A stretch of DNA of 47,730 nucleotides from an uncultured Eubacteriales bacterium (GTDB lineage Bacteria > Bacillota > Clostridia > Christensenellales > Borkfalkiaceae). Where the stretch lies: the NCBI GenBank assembly GCA_905207235.1, contig CAJLKN010000015.1, positions 1-47,730 on the forward strand. Direction: 5' to 3'. Under the pieces are notes generated by a model. It was not told where the DNA came from. It did not search any database and was given only the letters and a program-made list of their open reading frames with translations. Position 1 is the first letter of the stretch; each line of letters starts with the position of its first letter. The translations under genes and the position numbers were made by a program. Below are positions 40,186-47,730 of this stretch, piece after piece.

Positions 40186-40362
40186 ATTTTTTACTTTTCA
40201 AAAATAGTCATTGGAGAAATTCCCGTCAGTAAACTACCTTCTCTGCTTCTTTAAGCTGAAATTGATCTGAATAGTGAGTGTAAACTTTATAATAATGCTG
40301 AAAACTATATAACGCCCGCGGCGAAACGCCGCGGGCGAGTTTATTTTATAATTTTATAAAAC
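40186..40362. other. Spacer with a GC hairpin
   Basis: Nothing gene-like. CGCCCGCGGC / GCCGCGGGCG (about 40314-40337) forms a strong hairpin just past the end of the minus-strand reading at 40363 and may terminate it. Confidence 0.5.
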
Positions 40363-40557
40363 TTAAAATATAAGCGCGAAAGACGTCAGATTACTTTCAT
40401 GACGCAGCAACACAAATTTGTTAGGACGTAAAGTCATTTTTAATTTAATGGCATTCTGAACGCTCTTATTTATCGGCAGGTAGTAGCGATACAGCCGCGA
40501 CGAGCGCAACAGCCACGCAAAAATTAAAATTTGTTCAGCCTGCAAAGATTTTTTCAT
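40363..40557 (-). CDS. Possible small basic protein
   Basis: A 64-residue reading (MKKSLQAEQILIFAWLLRSSRLYRYY start) with GGGGA about 8 bases before the ATG and a GC hairpin after the stop. It is basic and hydrophobic and I recognise no family. The promoter is unconvincing. It may be a real small gene, a remnant, or chance. Confidence 0.3.
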   Translation of the reverse strand: MKKSLQAEQILIFAWLLRSSRLYRYYLPINKSVQNAIKLKMTLRPNKFVLLRHESNLTSFALIF

Positions 40558-40636
40558 TCAGATTTCCCCGCTACACAATTTTAATGTATAATCGCAAAAA
40601 TTTTAACACTTAAAGTTTTTAAGGAAACTAAAAATA

Positions 40637-40666
40637 TTGCGGCGTCCGCAAAAGCGGACGCCGCAA
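40637..40666 (-). terminator. Pectinesterase gene terminator
   Basis: TTGCGGCGTCCGC pairs perfectly with its complement (13 bp, AAAA loop); on the minus strand TATTTTTAG follows. Confidence 0.92.
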
Positions 40667-40688
40667 TTACATTTATTTTAAGTTATGT

Positions 40689-43600
40689 TTATGCAACTAT
40701 AGCTTCAACAACAACTGCGAATGTTACAATTCTGTTGCCGCTGGGAGTTATTACGCACTGATCACCAGCCTTAAGCTCGATAGTTACGCAATGTGCTACA
40801 TTAGCAGAAACTGTTTCAGTGCTTGCGCCTGCAGCAACGCCGCCGATCGTCCAGGAGATTGTGCCGGACTTAGGACCCCATGTACTATCGCTCAGTGTAT
40901 AGTAATAAGTGATTGTGCAATCCTGCTTAGCATCGATTATCACTGTTCTGCCGTTGCCGCCGGGCTGGAAGCCGTTTGTGAACGAAAGTCCGCTATCGTC
41001 ATTAGCTACAAAAGCGCCTGCCGTCGAAGCAGCAACCTTTGTATCGCCCGAACCGGAACCGGTAATTGTGATATAGTCGTTTGAAATAGGCTTGGACTTA
41101 ATGCTGTATCCTACTTCATAATCGTCAGCGTTTACAGTTGCAACAACCTGAAGGGCATCTGCGGGGATATCCTTAACTGTCATGTAAAGGCTGAAATCCT
41201 CAGTAAGTTTAATCGTAGCAGGATCGACTGCTTCGCCGCCATCGGTGAGCGAGTACTTATCGAGCATTTTTCCTTCGGGCATCAACGCACTCTGAGCCTT
41301 TGAAAGGTCAGCCGCATCGATATATCCGCCTGCATATCCGTAAATTACCTGCTGCTCGGTACCATATACTACAGTGATTGCAACTGTCGAAACGGGTGTG
41401 CCGTCCCATGCATCTGCATAGACCATATTGCCGTTTGTTGCAGCAAATATAGTCGTGAGCGTGGTGTATTCGGTAGCCTGAGCTTGAGTCATAACCGTGC
41501 ACAGATTTGCTATAACGCCCGTGGTAGGATCTGCCGTTGCAATGGTTTCAGCGCTGAGAGCGCCTGCGCCCGTGTTGCCGTATTCGAACAACTTGGTTGC
41601 GTCGGGATCCTTATTCATCTTGGTGTAACGGTCGTTCTTCACGCTTGCCGTATCGCCATATGCTTCAAGCGAGTATGCGCCTGAAATGTCGCATTCGATG
41701 AATGCAACCGTCATATATACATCCCAACCGCGTGCGAGAGATACCGTACCTGCAACTACGTTTTCATCAGCCGTGAGCGTGCAGTTATCGAAGATATAAC
41801 CGTACTTGACGTCATCTCCGCCCTTATTTGCACCCTTGGTCGCTACAATGTAGCCGCCGTTCTTTTCGTCGTTAGCGCCGAGAGTTTTAAGCGTGCAGCC
41901 CGTGAAGTAGCAGGTTGCATTGTAACCGAAGATATAGTCGGTTCTGCCTTCTATGTAGCAGTTTTCGTAAACCTGACGACCCGTCATTGCATACAGCGTA
42001 TCGTGATACGACGTGAAGTTGCAGTTCTTGAAGTAAGACTTATCAGCCTGAACGAGGCAGGCAACAGCCTGCGTATCTTCCATTTCCAGTTTGGACTGCT
42101 GATAGAGTTCGTTGGTATTGTAGTAATTCTTGAAAGTAATACCCTCTGCATAGAAGCCCTCTGCACTTTCGCGGATGGAAACTGTTGCAGAACCGTCGGT
42201 CGAATATACCATAGAACCGCTGGGATCGAGCAGACCTGCGAGAGCATCGAATACTATCGTGGTTGTATCTGCGCCGGCGCCGACAAGTTTGACGTTGGGT
42301 ATATCTATTTCAACCTTTTCATTATACGTGCCTGCGGCAACGTTTATCGTCTTGATAAGTCCGTCAGCCGTACCCATGAGCTTGAATGCCTGAATTGCAT
42401 CGTTTAAGCTCGTTACGGTAAGTACGCCATCGGTAATGCCAACGGTGCCTGCCGCATCGACCTTTACGGTCGTCTTGCTTGCAGCAGAGAGGTCAACAAC
42501 GTTTACTGCGTAAGTTGCCATCTTATTGAACGCCGTTACGGTTACGGTCTTTTCGCCTGCCGTTGACGTATCAGCCGAGGATACGCTGAATTCTGTTGAG
42601 TTGAGTATGAACACTTCTTCTTCGGTAACATCGGGAGCGGTGCAGATAGCCTGTACTGCAAGGTTAGCGGAGCTGAACTGTCCATTGAGAGCGAATAACT
42701 TCTGAACGGGAAGGGTTACTCTGCCTGTGCCGAGCGAGAAGTCGGAAAGTTCAAGGTGATCTACCGCATAAACGACGACGTCATAGCTTGCGGTAAAAGG
42801 TTCCGTAGCTCCGTCGGGAGTATAGGATACAGTTACTGTATATGTACCTGCAGTGCTCATATCTACGGCGTTGCTGTCAACGCTGAAACCGGAAGTTATA
42901 GGATCTTTTCTGCCGTTTTCATAGTTGAGCGTTACGTTGAGTCCCGTGCTGTCAAACGTTCTGTTAGCAAGGAATTTTGTCGTAGCGCCGCTCACTGTAA
43001 TGCCCGTCATGTCGGACTTTGCGAGCTCTTCGACGACCTGAAGGTTGGTTATTCTTGCCGACCTTGACGTCCTTATTATATATGTACCTGCGGGCATAGC
43101 TTCGTCTGCGCCAGTGCCGTAAGCGAAGTTGCCGGGAACTTTATTGGCAACAGAGCCGAGAGCTTTTACAAGTGTCTCAACACCCTGAGCATCTACGGAA
43201 TAAAGTTCGATATCGGTATTGCCGCTGCTCGAACCACCCTCTGCCGTGAAGGAAAGCGAATTGGTTCTTCCGCCGAGGACGATGGTTATATCCTTGCCCT
43301 GCGTATTGATGGTTGCGCCGCTGTCTTCGGGTTTGGTACCCTGACCGAACGTAAACTTGCCGACCGTGGTGTCTGCGGCGAACTTGCCGTCAGAACCGAC
43401 GGGAGCAGCCGCTATGGCAGCCGCATCGGGAGTTGACGTTACAAATTCGTATTCTACAACGACATCATTCCACTTTGCATAGAGTGTGAAGTTGCTAGTT
43501 ACGACTGTGTCGAAATCGTATTCCTGCGTGCATTCTGCATCGGTGTACCAGCCGCCGAACGTCTTGGTTGCGTCGTCATTGGTGGGGTCAGCGGGTCTTG

Positions 43601-44030
43601 TTACCTTTCCGCCCTCTTCAACCGTTGCGGGCTGAATTGCTGAACCGCCGTTCGTTTCGAACGTTACCGTGAATTCATCAACGGTCTGAGCGCTAGTGTT
43701 CCACTTTGCGTAAAGGGTTATATTGCCCGTGATAGGCGTAGAGAAATCGAAAGCCTGGGTGCAAGCCGCGTCGGTGTACCAGCCGCCGAACGTCTTGGTT
43801 GCGTCTGTGTTGGTAGGGTCTGCGGGTTTTGCTACCGTATCTCCCTCTTCAACCGTCTTTGCCTCAACAGCAGAACCGCCGTTCGAGTTGAACGTTACGG
43901 TGTATGTAACCGGGGTCTCCTGCTTGGTTTCATCATTGGGCGTAGCGCAGCCCGAGATTACGCCTGCAGATGCGACGGAAAGCGTAGATACCGCTGCGAG
44001 CAAAAAGATGAGTAAGGTTCTTTTCTTCAT
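40689..44030 (-). CDS. Surface lipoprotein pectinesterase (CE8) with InlB-type repeats
   Basis: A 1113-residue exported protein. A signal peptide ends in the lipobox ISGC (Cys about 28). Two InlB B-repeats (Listeria-Bacteroides repeats, TVTFNSNGGSAV ... GGWYTD ... LYAKWN) span ~45-110 and ~120-190. A beta-sandwich carbohydrate-binding-like region and two Ig-like domains follow (to ~530). The pectin methylesterase beta-helix covers ~540-830 with QAVA (~653), HDTLY (~673), the catalytic-Asp motif GRTDYIFG (~693) and an RGW element. A C-terminal beta-domain resembling the first closes the protein. It would remove methyl esters from pectin while anchored to the membrane. Codon use resembles the ribosomal genes, implying high expression. 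AGGGAGA precedes the ATG. Confidence 0.92.
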   Translation of the reverse strand: MKKRTLLIFLLAAVSTLSVASAGVISGCATPNDETKQETPVTYTVTFNSNGGSAVEAKTVEEGDTVAKPADPTNTDATKTFGGWYTDAACTQAFDFSTPITGNITLYAKWNTSAQTVDEFTVTFETNGGSAIQPATVEEGGKVTRPADPTNDDATKTFGGWYTDAECTQEYDFDTVVTSNFTLYAKWNDVVVEYEFVTSTPDAAAIAAAPVGSDGKFAADTTVGKFTFGQGTKPEDSGATINTQGKDITIVLGGRTNSLSFTAEGGSSSGNTDIELYSVDAQGVETLVKALGSVANKVPGNFAYGTGADEAMPAGTYIIRTSRSARITNLQVVEELAKSDMTGITVSGATTKFLANRTFDSTGLNVTLNYENGRKDPITSGFSVDSNAVDMSTAGTYTVTVSYTPDGATEPFTASYDVVVYAVDHLELSDFSLGTGRVTLPVQKLFALNGQFSSANLAVQAICTAPDVTEEEVFILNSTEFSVSSADTSTAGEKTVTVTAFNKMATYAVNVVDLSAASKTTVKVDAAGTVGITDGVLTVTSLNDAIQAFKLMGTADGLIKTINVAAGTYNEKVEIDIPNVKLVGAGADTTTIVFDALAGLLDPSGSMVYSTDGSATVSIRESAEGFYAEGITFKNYYNTNELYQQSKLEMEDTQAVACLVQADKSYFKNCNFTSYHDTLYAMTGRQVYENCYIEGRTDYIFGYNATCYFTGCTLKTLGANDEKNGGYIVATKGANKGGDDVKYGYIFDNCTLTADENVVAGTVSLARGWDVYMTVAFIECDISGAYSLEAYGDTASVKNDRYTKMNKDPDATKLFEYGNTGAGALSAETIATADPTTGVIANLCTVMTQAQATEYTTLTTIFAATNGNMVYADAWDGTPVSTVAITVVYGTEQQVIYGYAGGYIDAADLSKAQSALMPEGKMLDKYSLTDGGEAVDPATIKLTEDFSLYMTVKDIPADALQVVATVNADDYEVGYSIKSKPISNDYITITGSGSGDTKVAASTAGAFVANDDSGLSFTNGFQPGGNGRTVIIDAKQDCTITYYYTLSDSTWGPKSGTISWTIGGVAAGASTETVSANVAHCVTIELKAGDQCVITPSGNRIVTFAVVVEAIVA

Positions 44031-44235
44031 TATTTGTCTCCCTAAAAGTTTTATATTCGGGCAGCGTTTATCCGCTGTGCCTTATCGATTTATAATGCGG
44101 CTTATAATGCGGCGGGCGATTTGCCCGTCTGCCGTTTTGCGGCAAACAAGTTGTTTTTGCCATCGTTTTTTATGGCTTGGACGCCTTGTCCCATGTTGTT
44201 TTGTTAGCCGCTAAAATTTTATGAAAAATTATAAC
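44031..44235 (-). promoter_or_regulatory. Long 5' leader of the pectinesterase gene
   Basis: About 200 transcribed, untranslated bases. They include a 12-bp perfect tandem duplication of TTATAATGCGGC (44090-44113), a GCCG-CAAAA-CGGC hairpin (about 44140-44152) and the ribosome site. I could not match a riboswitch. Confidence 0.5.
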
Positions 44236-44238
44236 AAC

Positions 44239-44267
44239 ATAATAACACGGAATTGTGCGATTGTAAA
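44239..44267 (-). promoter_or_regulatory. Pectinesterase promoter
   Basis: Minus strand: TTTACA (44262-44267), 17 bases, TATTAT (44239-44244). Confidence 0.65.
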
Positions 44268-44654
44268 GTATTTTGAGCAAATTTAAAAATTAAAATTTTA
44301 CAAAGTCTGACAATTTCACCCATGAGCAATTTTAACGCGCCATAAAGCGCAATAATTGATGCTACACCGCACACGCCTCCGCGCACGAAAAAAATATGCA
44401 TTGCTCTGTTTCAGAATTTATTTTATGTCAAGAGCCTGTCCCAATTTTATCGCGCAGCCTGTCCGACGGCAAAAATTTACCTTATAATAATAATTTTATT
44501 CCGCGCAGCGCGATAAATGACTGCGCCGAAGAAAAAACGCGGGAAAATTTACCTCAAACAAAGAAAACGCGTTGTTTTTAAAACGGACAAGATAAGCGGG
44601 CGAAAAAAAGACGATAAAAAATTATATTAAATGACATCCGCTATAAATAACAAT
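44268..44654. other. Gene-free spacer
   Basis: About 390 A/T-rich bases between the pectinesterase promoter and the niaR terminator. A 61-codon plus-strand reading at 44396 has no ribosome site and is not accepted. Nothing else was recognised. Confidence 0.5.
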
Positions 44655-44682
44655 CGCGCCCGCGATAAAAATCGCGGGCGCG
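44655..44682 (-). terminator. Terminator of the nad operon
   Basis: CGCGCCCGCGAT pairs with ATCGCGGGCGCG around AAAA; the T-run on the minus strand is weak. Confidence 0.7.
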
Positions 44683-44701
44683 GTCAAAAAATTTTATTTT
44701 T

Positions 44702-45211
44702 TCAGATTTCAATGAGAAACCCATGCTCGCGCAGGGCTCTTTCGATATCGTCGAGCGCGCTTTCGCTCTCGGCGGACACCGTGTGGTAGTGATAGCCGTC
44801 GGTTACGCTCATGAGGGGTTTTGACGCGCCCGAAACGAGCGAGCGGTAAAGCTCCTCGGCGTGCGTTCGCGTAACGAGGTCGAGGCGGGCGGCTATTCTG
44901 CCGTAAACGCGGTGATTGACAAATACGTCCTCCACCCTGCCGCCGTGAGAGATTATGGTTTCCGCCTCCTCTACGAGCTGACCTAAGGTGTGCCTGCATT
45001 TGAACACGCGCTCCGCGCGCACTCCGCCGCCTATCACATAGCCGCGGTTGGTAGATATAACATCGTAGCCGTTGGCGCGAAGAATGGCTACATCCTGCAC
45101 TATGACCTGACGGGACACGCCGAACTTTTCGGAAAGTACGCCGGCGGGTATGGGGGAGGACGTGTTGCCCAGAAGACTTAATATCTCTTTGCGCCTCTCT
45201 GCCGCTTTCAT
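44702..45211 (-). CDS. niaR: NAD-biosynthesis repressor NiaR
   Basis: A 169-residue regulator: N-terminal HTH_11 winged helix (AERRKEILSLLGN, GVLSEKFGVSRQVIVQDVAILRANGYDVI) and C-terminal 3H domain with conserved histidines in FKCRHTLGQL, ISHGGRVEDVFVNHRVYG and DGYHYHTV. NiaR binds nicotinic acid and represses NAD synthesis and niacin uptake genes in Bacillota. Its ATG directly follows the nadC stop, within a GGAGGGTTAA context, so it is cotranscribed with the genes it should control. Confidence 0.95.
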   Translation of the reverse strand: MKAAERRKEILSLLGNTSSPIPAGVLSEKFGVSRQVIVQDVAILRANGYDVISTNRGYVIGGGVRAERVFKCRHTLGQLVEEAETIISHGGRVEDVFVNHRVYGRIAARLDLVTRTHAEELYRSLVSGASKPLMSVTDGYHYHTVSAESESALDDIERALREHGFLIEI

Positions 45212-46075
45212 TTAACCCTCCGTAATCGGGCGGAGATTTTTGAGCGACAAATCGAGTATGGGCGCGGAATGCGTGAGCGCGCCCGAGGAAACAAAATCTA
45301 CGCCCGTATCGAGTATGTCTTTTAAGTTTTCCTGCGTAACGTTGCCGCTGCACTCTGTCTGCGCTCTGCCGCCTATCATTTTAACCGCCTCTTTCATCTC
45401 GGCGGGCGTCATATTGTCGAGCATTATTATGTCCGCGCCCGCCTCCAGCGCTTCGCGGCACATATCGAGGTTTTCGACCTCTACCTCTATCTTTCTGACG
45501 AAAGGCGCGTATTCCTTGGCAAGCTCGACAGCCCTCTTTACGCTTCCCGCCGCGCCTATGTGGTTGTCCTTTAAAAGAATGCCGTCCGAAAGGTTATAGC
45601 GGTGATTGCAGCCGCCTCCCACCTTTACGGCGTATTTTTCGAATATGCGCATATTGGGCGTCGTCTTGCGCGTATCGAGAAGTCTGGTCTTGCTTCCATT
45701 GAGCATATCCGCCATTCTGCGGGTATAGGTCGCGATGCCGCTCATCCTCTGAAGGTAGTTGAGCGCCGTGCGCTCGCCAGATAAAAGTACGCGTATATCG
45801 CCCCTGACCTTTGCGAGAAGCTGACCCTTTTTTACGGCGTCGCCCTCCTTGACGTAAAACTCGCACCTTGTGTTTGCGTCGAGCAGCTCGAACGTGCGCG
45901 AAAATACGTAAAGACCGCATATTATGCCGTCCTGTTTGCATATAAGCTGCACTTCGCCCTGCACCGCCTCGCGCATGACGGCGTTGGTGGTTACGTCCTC
46001 GCTGGTTATATCCTCGGCGAGGGCGGATTTTATGAGCGCGTCGCAGTTGACGGCGTTGGTTATGGGATTATTCAT
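45212..46075 (-). CDS. nadC: Nicotinate-nucleotide pyrophosphorylase (quinolinate phosphoribosyltransferase)
   Basis: A 287-residue enzyme converting quinolinate and PRPP to nicotinate mononucleotide. Conserved blocks: EDITSEDVTT, GERTALNYLQRMSGIAT, LDTRKTTPNMRIFEKYAVKVGGGCNHR, LLKDNHI, EVEVENL and DIIMLDNM. The start at 46075 overlaps the nadB end by 8 bases and has AAAGGAGG upstream, rejecting a 15-codon extension. Confidence 0.97.
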   Translation of the reverse strand: MNNPITNAVNCDALIKSALAEDITSEDVTTNAVMREAVQGEVQLICKQDGIICGLYVFSRTFELLDANTRCEFYVKEGDAVKKGQLLAKVRGDIRVLLSGERTALNYLQRMSGIATYTRRMADMLNGSKTRLLDTRKTTPNMRIFEKYAVKVGGGCNHRYNLSDGILLKDNHIGAAGSVKRAVELAKEYAPFVRKIEVEVENLDMCREALEAGADIIMLDNMTPAEMKEAVKMIGGRAQTECSGNVTQENLKDILDTGVDFVSSGALTHSAPILDLSLKNLRPITEG

Positions 46076-47420
46076 TTGCCCCTCCTTTTGCCTGCGCCTG
46101 AGCGGCGGCACATTTTTCATTTTCCTGCTCGATAGCGTCGAGCACTGTCTGCTTATAACTCTTCAGAAGTTTTGCAGAGTTCGTATATTCCGAAAGGTTG
46201 AGCGCGTTCTTTGCGGCAATTGCCTTTTCGCGGTCGATGGGCGAATAGTTTACGTCTATATCCTGCGCCGCGCGCTTTGCAAAGAGCAGACTTTCGAGCA
46301 GAGAATTGGACGCGAGGCGGTTTTTGCCGTGCACGCCGTTACAGCACGTTTCGCCCACGGCGTACAGTCTGGGCATCGTCGTCGCGCCTTTTGTGTCGCT
46401 ACGTATGCCGCCCATAAAGTAATGCTGCGAAGGAACGACGGGTATGCACTCGCGGAATACGTCGTAGCCCTCATTCAGGCAATGCTGAACGATGCCGGGG
46501 AAGTGACTTATGACCTCCTCCCTCGGTATAGGGCGCATATCCAGCCAGACGTGATCGGTGCCGTCCTTCGCCATCTGTTTGCGTATTTCGGCGGTTACTA
46601 TGTCGCGCGGTTTGAGCTCGTCGGTAAAGCGCTGGAAGTTTTTATCGAGCAGCACCGCGCCTTCGCCGCGCACGCTCTCGGAGATGAGAAAGCGCCTTCC
46701 CTTCTTCTTGGAATAGAGCGTAGTCGGGTGTATCTGGATATAATTTATATGGTCAACGGCAATGCCGTGCTTCAAGCATATAGCCAGCGCATCGCCCGTA
46801 AGAATGCGGAAGTTGGTAGAGTTTTCGAACACGCCGCCTATGCCGCCGCTGGCGAGCACGGTGTAGTCTGCAAACAGGCGGTACAGCCTGCCGTTTTTGC
46901 CGTCCCTCGCCACTATGCCGTAGCACTGCGTGCCGTCGGTTATTATGTCGAGCATGGTAACATAAGGAACTATAAGGATATTCCTGCGCGAACGCGCAAC
47001 CTTCATTAGTTTTGAAGTTATTTCCCTGCCCGTAGTGTCCTCGTGGAAGCATATTCTGGGGCGTGAATGTCCGCCCTCCTTGGTGTAGGCGAGAGAGCCG
47101 TCCTCGTTGCGCGCAAAATCTACACCGTAGCATATGAGGTCGTTGATGACCTCCTGCGAGCCGCGTATCATTGCCTCAACAGCCGCGGGATTGTTTTCGT
47201 AATGCCCCGCGCGCATAGTGTCTTCGTAATAGCAATCGTAGTCGCTCTCGTCGGGCAGCCTGCATATGCCGCCCTGCGCGAGATAGCTGTCCGATTTGTC
47301 GGGCGTTTCCTTGCAGATTACCAGCACGCTCTTGTCTGGCGTTATGTTGAGCGCGCAGTTTAACCCCGCAACGCCCGTGCCAACGATTATAACGTCGTAT
47401 TTTTTCGCAAGTTTAATCAT
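46068..47420 (-). CDS. nadB: L-aspartate oxidase
   Basis: A 450-residue flavoenzyme oxidising aspartate to iminoaspartate for quinolinate synthesis. FAD motif VIIVGTGVAGLNCALN, then YLAQGGICRL, GGHSRPRICFHEDTTGREI, LASGGIGGVFENSTN and the late FAD motif MGGIRSDTKGATTMPRLYAVGETCCNGVHGKNRLASNSLLE region. It is a short form: the long C-terminal helical domain of E. coli NadB is reduced. The start at 47420 has AGGAAGG upstream. The partner quinolinate synthase nadA is not in the window. Confidence 0.95.
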   Translation of the reverse strand: MIKLAKKYDVIIVGTGVAGLNCALNITPDKSVLVICKETPDKSDSYLAQGGICRLPDESDYDCYYEDTMRAGHYENNPAAVEAMIRGSQEVINDLICYGVDFARNEDGSLAYTKEGGHSRPRICFHEDTTGREITSKLMKVARSRRNILIVPYVTMLDIITDGTQCYGIVARDGKNGRLYRLFADYTVLASGGIGGVFENSTNFRILTGDALAICLKHGIAVDHINYIQIHPTTLYSKKKGRRFLISESVRGEGAVLLDKNFQRFTDELKPRDIVTAEIRKQMAKDGTDHVWLDMRPIPREEVISHFPGIVQHCLNEGYDVFRECIPVVPSQHYFMGGIRSDTKGATTMPRLYAVGETCCNGVHGKNRLASNSLLESLLFAKRAAQDIDVNYSPIDREKAIAAKNALNLSEYTNSAKLLKSYKQTVLDAIEQENEKCAAAQAQAKGGANE

Positions 47421-47469
47421 AAAACCTTCCTCTGCCCGTATGGGCCGACGCTTGAATTTTTTTGTATTA

Positions 47470-47510
47470 ATTTTACAGTAAAAGTTTACACCTGTCAAGT
47501 CAACTGTAAA
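47470..47510 (-). promoter_or_regulatory. nadB promoter inside a probable NiaR operator
   Basis: Minus strand: TTGACA (47493-47498), 17 bases, TAAAAT (47470-47475). The perfect 8-bp inverted repeat TTTACAGT / ACTGTAAA (47472-47479 and 47503-47510) brackets it, so a bound dimer would cover the whole promoter. Confidence 0.75.
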
Positions 47511-47520
47511 CAAAAATATC

Positions 47521-47549
47521 GCCGCGCGGCAAATTTTTTGCCGCGCGGC
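47521..47549. terminator. Strong hairpin upstream of the nad promoter
   Basis: GCCGCGCGGCAAA pairs perfectly with its complement around TTT (13 bp). It may end a gene beyond the window and insulate the nad promoter. Confidence 0.55.
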
Positions 47550-47730
47550 ATGCCGTGGCGCAAAAATGCGCAACAAAAATTTAAATTTGTATAATAAAAC
47601 TTTTCTTTCGTTTATAAAAAGCACAAACGGCTTAAAAGAAGCGCAATCCTTTTTTAGAAGCGTTAGCCGTTCAACAGAAGAACGACCGCCTTAAAGAAGC
47701 GCCGCAGCCCGCGGCATTTTGCCGCGGGCT
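47550..47730. other. Spacer at the window end
   Basis: No gene seen. AGAAGCG-type words recur (near 47637, 47657, 47694), and AGCCCGCGGC / GCCGCGGGCT (47706-47730) forms a terminator-like hairpin cut by the window edge. Confidence 0.45.

Noticed and set aside
44396..44581. 61-codon plus-strand reading
   Set aside because: No ribosome site or promoter and spacer-like composition.
45924..47009. 361-codon plus-strand reading opposite nadB/nadC
   Set aside because: Antisense to two clear enzymes; produced by the codon bias of this genome.
1..47730. CRISPR arrays, insertion sequences, prophage, rRNA genes, replication origin
   Set aside because: No regularly spaced identical repeats, transposase or integrase genes, rRNA signatures or DnaA-box clusters were seen on either strand.

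Overview
The window looks like a chromosomal segment of a low-GC-ancestry Gram-positive anaerobe (Bacillota, Clostridia-type, probably an uncultured gut or rumen member). This rests on several points: strong AGGAGG-type ribosome sites, sigma-A promoters with 16-17 bp spacers, very GC-rich hairpin terminators in AT-rich spacers, a tRNA with encoded CCA, lipobox lipoproteins, a rubrerythrin, and Bacillota-style gene neighbourhoods (ylxM-ffh-rpsP-khpA-rimM-trmD; comM-dprA-topA-trmFO-hslU; nadB-nadC-niaR). No phage, transposase, integrase or CRISPR array was found. The species cannot be named from this sequence.

Layout. 1-6.9 kb: five co-directional minus-strand genes for carbohydrate and small-molecule metabolism (GH3 glycosidase, SGNH esterase, ketopantoate-reductase-like protein, alpha/beta hydrolase, ATP-grasp ligase). 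7.1-9.5 kb: rubrerythrin (+) and glyA (-), each a single-gene unit with its own promoter and terminator. 9.6-25.1 kb: a long minus-strand housekeeping block in two transcription units. One starts at a near-leaderless consensus promoter before ylxM (ylxM-ffh-rpsP-khpA-rimM-trmD-rbgA-rnhB-yraN). The other begins at rplS, continues through comM-dprA-topA-trmFO-hslU-hisS-trxA and ends at a strong terminator. 25.2-27.7 kb: a small orphan protein gene (+) and an antiporter-nitroreductase pair (-).

27.9-28.4 kb holds the most interesting object: a stand-alone, strongly promoted, heavily structured non-coding RNA of about 460 nt with a multibranch domain and a terminator. It contains two short Shine-Dalgarno/ATG modules. 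The family is not certain; raiA is the first one I would test. 28.9-37.9 kb carries a mixed set: hydroxyacid dehydrogenase, MmcQ/YjbR protein, a probably leaderless small gene, KDG-kinase-like sugar kinase, MATE exporter, lipoprotein, HIT protein, GltD-like flavoprotein and a LysR regulator divergent from a split chromate-transporter pair. 39.7 kb is tRNA-Gln(CTG), followed by about 0.9 kb with a cluster of RNA hairpins and no convincing gene. 40.7-44.0 kb encodes a 1113-residue surface lipoprotein pectinesterase. 44.7-47.5 kb is the nadB-nadC-niaR operon, with a promoter buried in an inverted repeat that is probably the NiaR operator.

Taken together, the cell appears to de-esterify pectin at its surface (CE8 lipoprotein), phosphorylate 2-keto-3-deoxygluconate-type sugars (PfkB kinase) and trim glycosides inside the cell (GH3, SGNH). 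It handles oxygen stress with rubrerythrin, thioredoxin and possibly the nitroreductase. Unusual points that deserve a check are the ncRNA, the two very short leaders, the hslU without hslV and with an altered C-terminal tail, the acidic repeat tail on one ChrA half, and the hairpin cluster after the tRNA.
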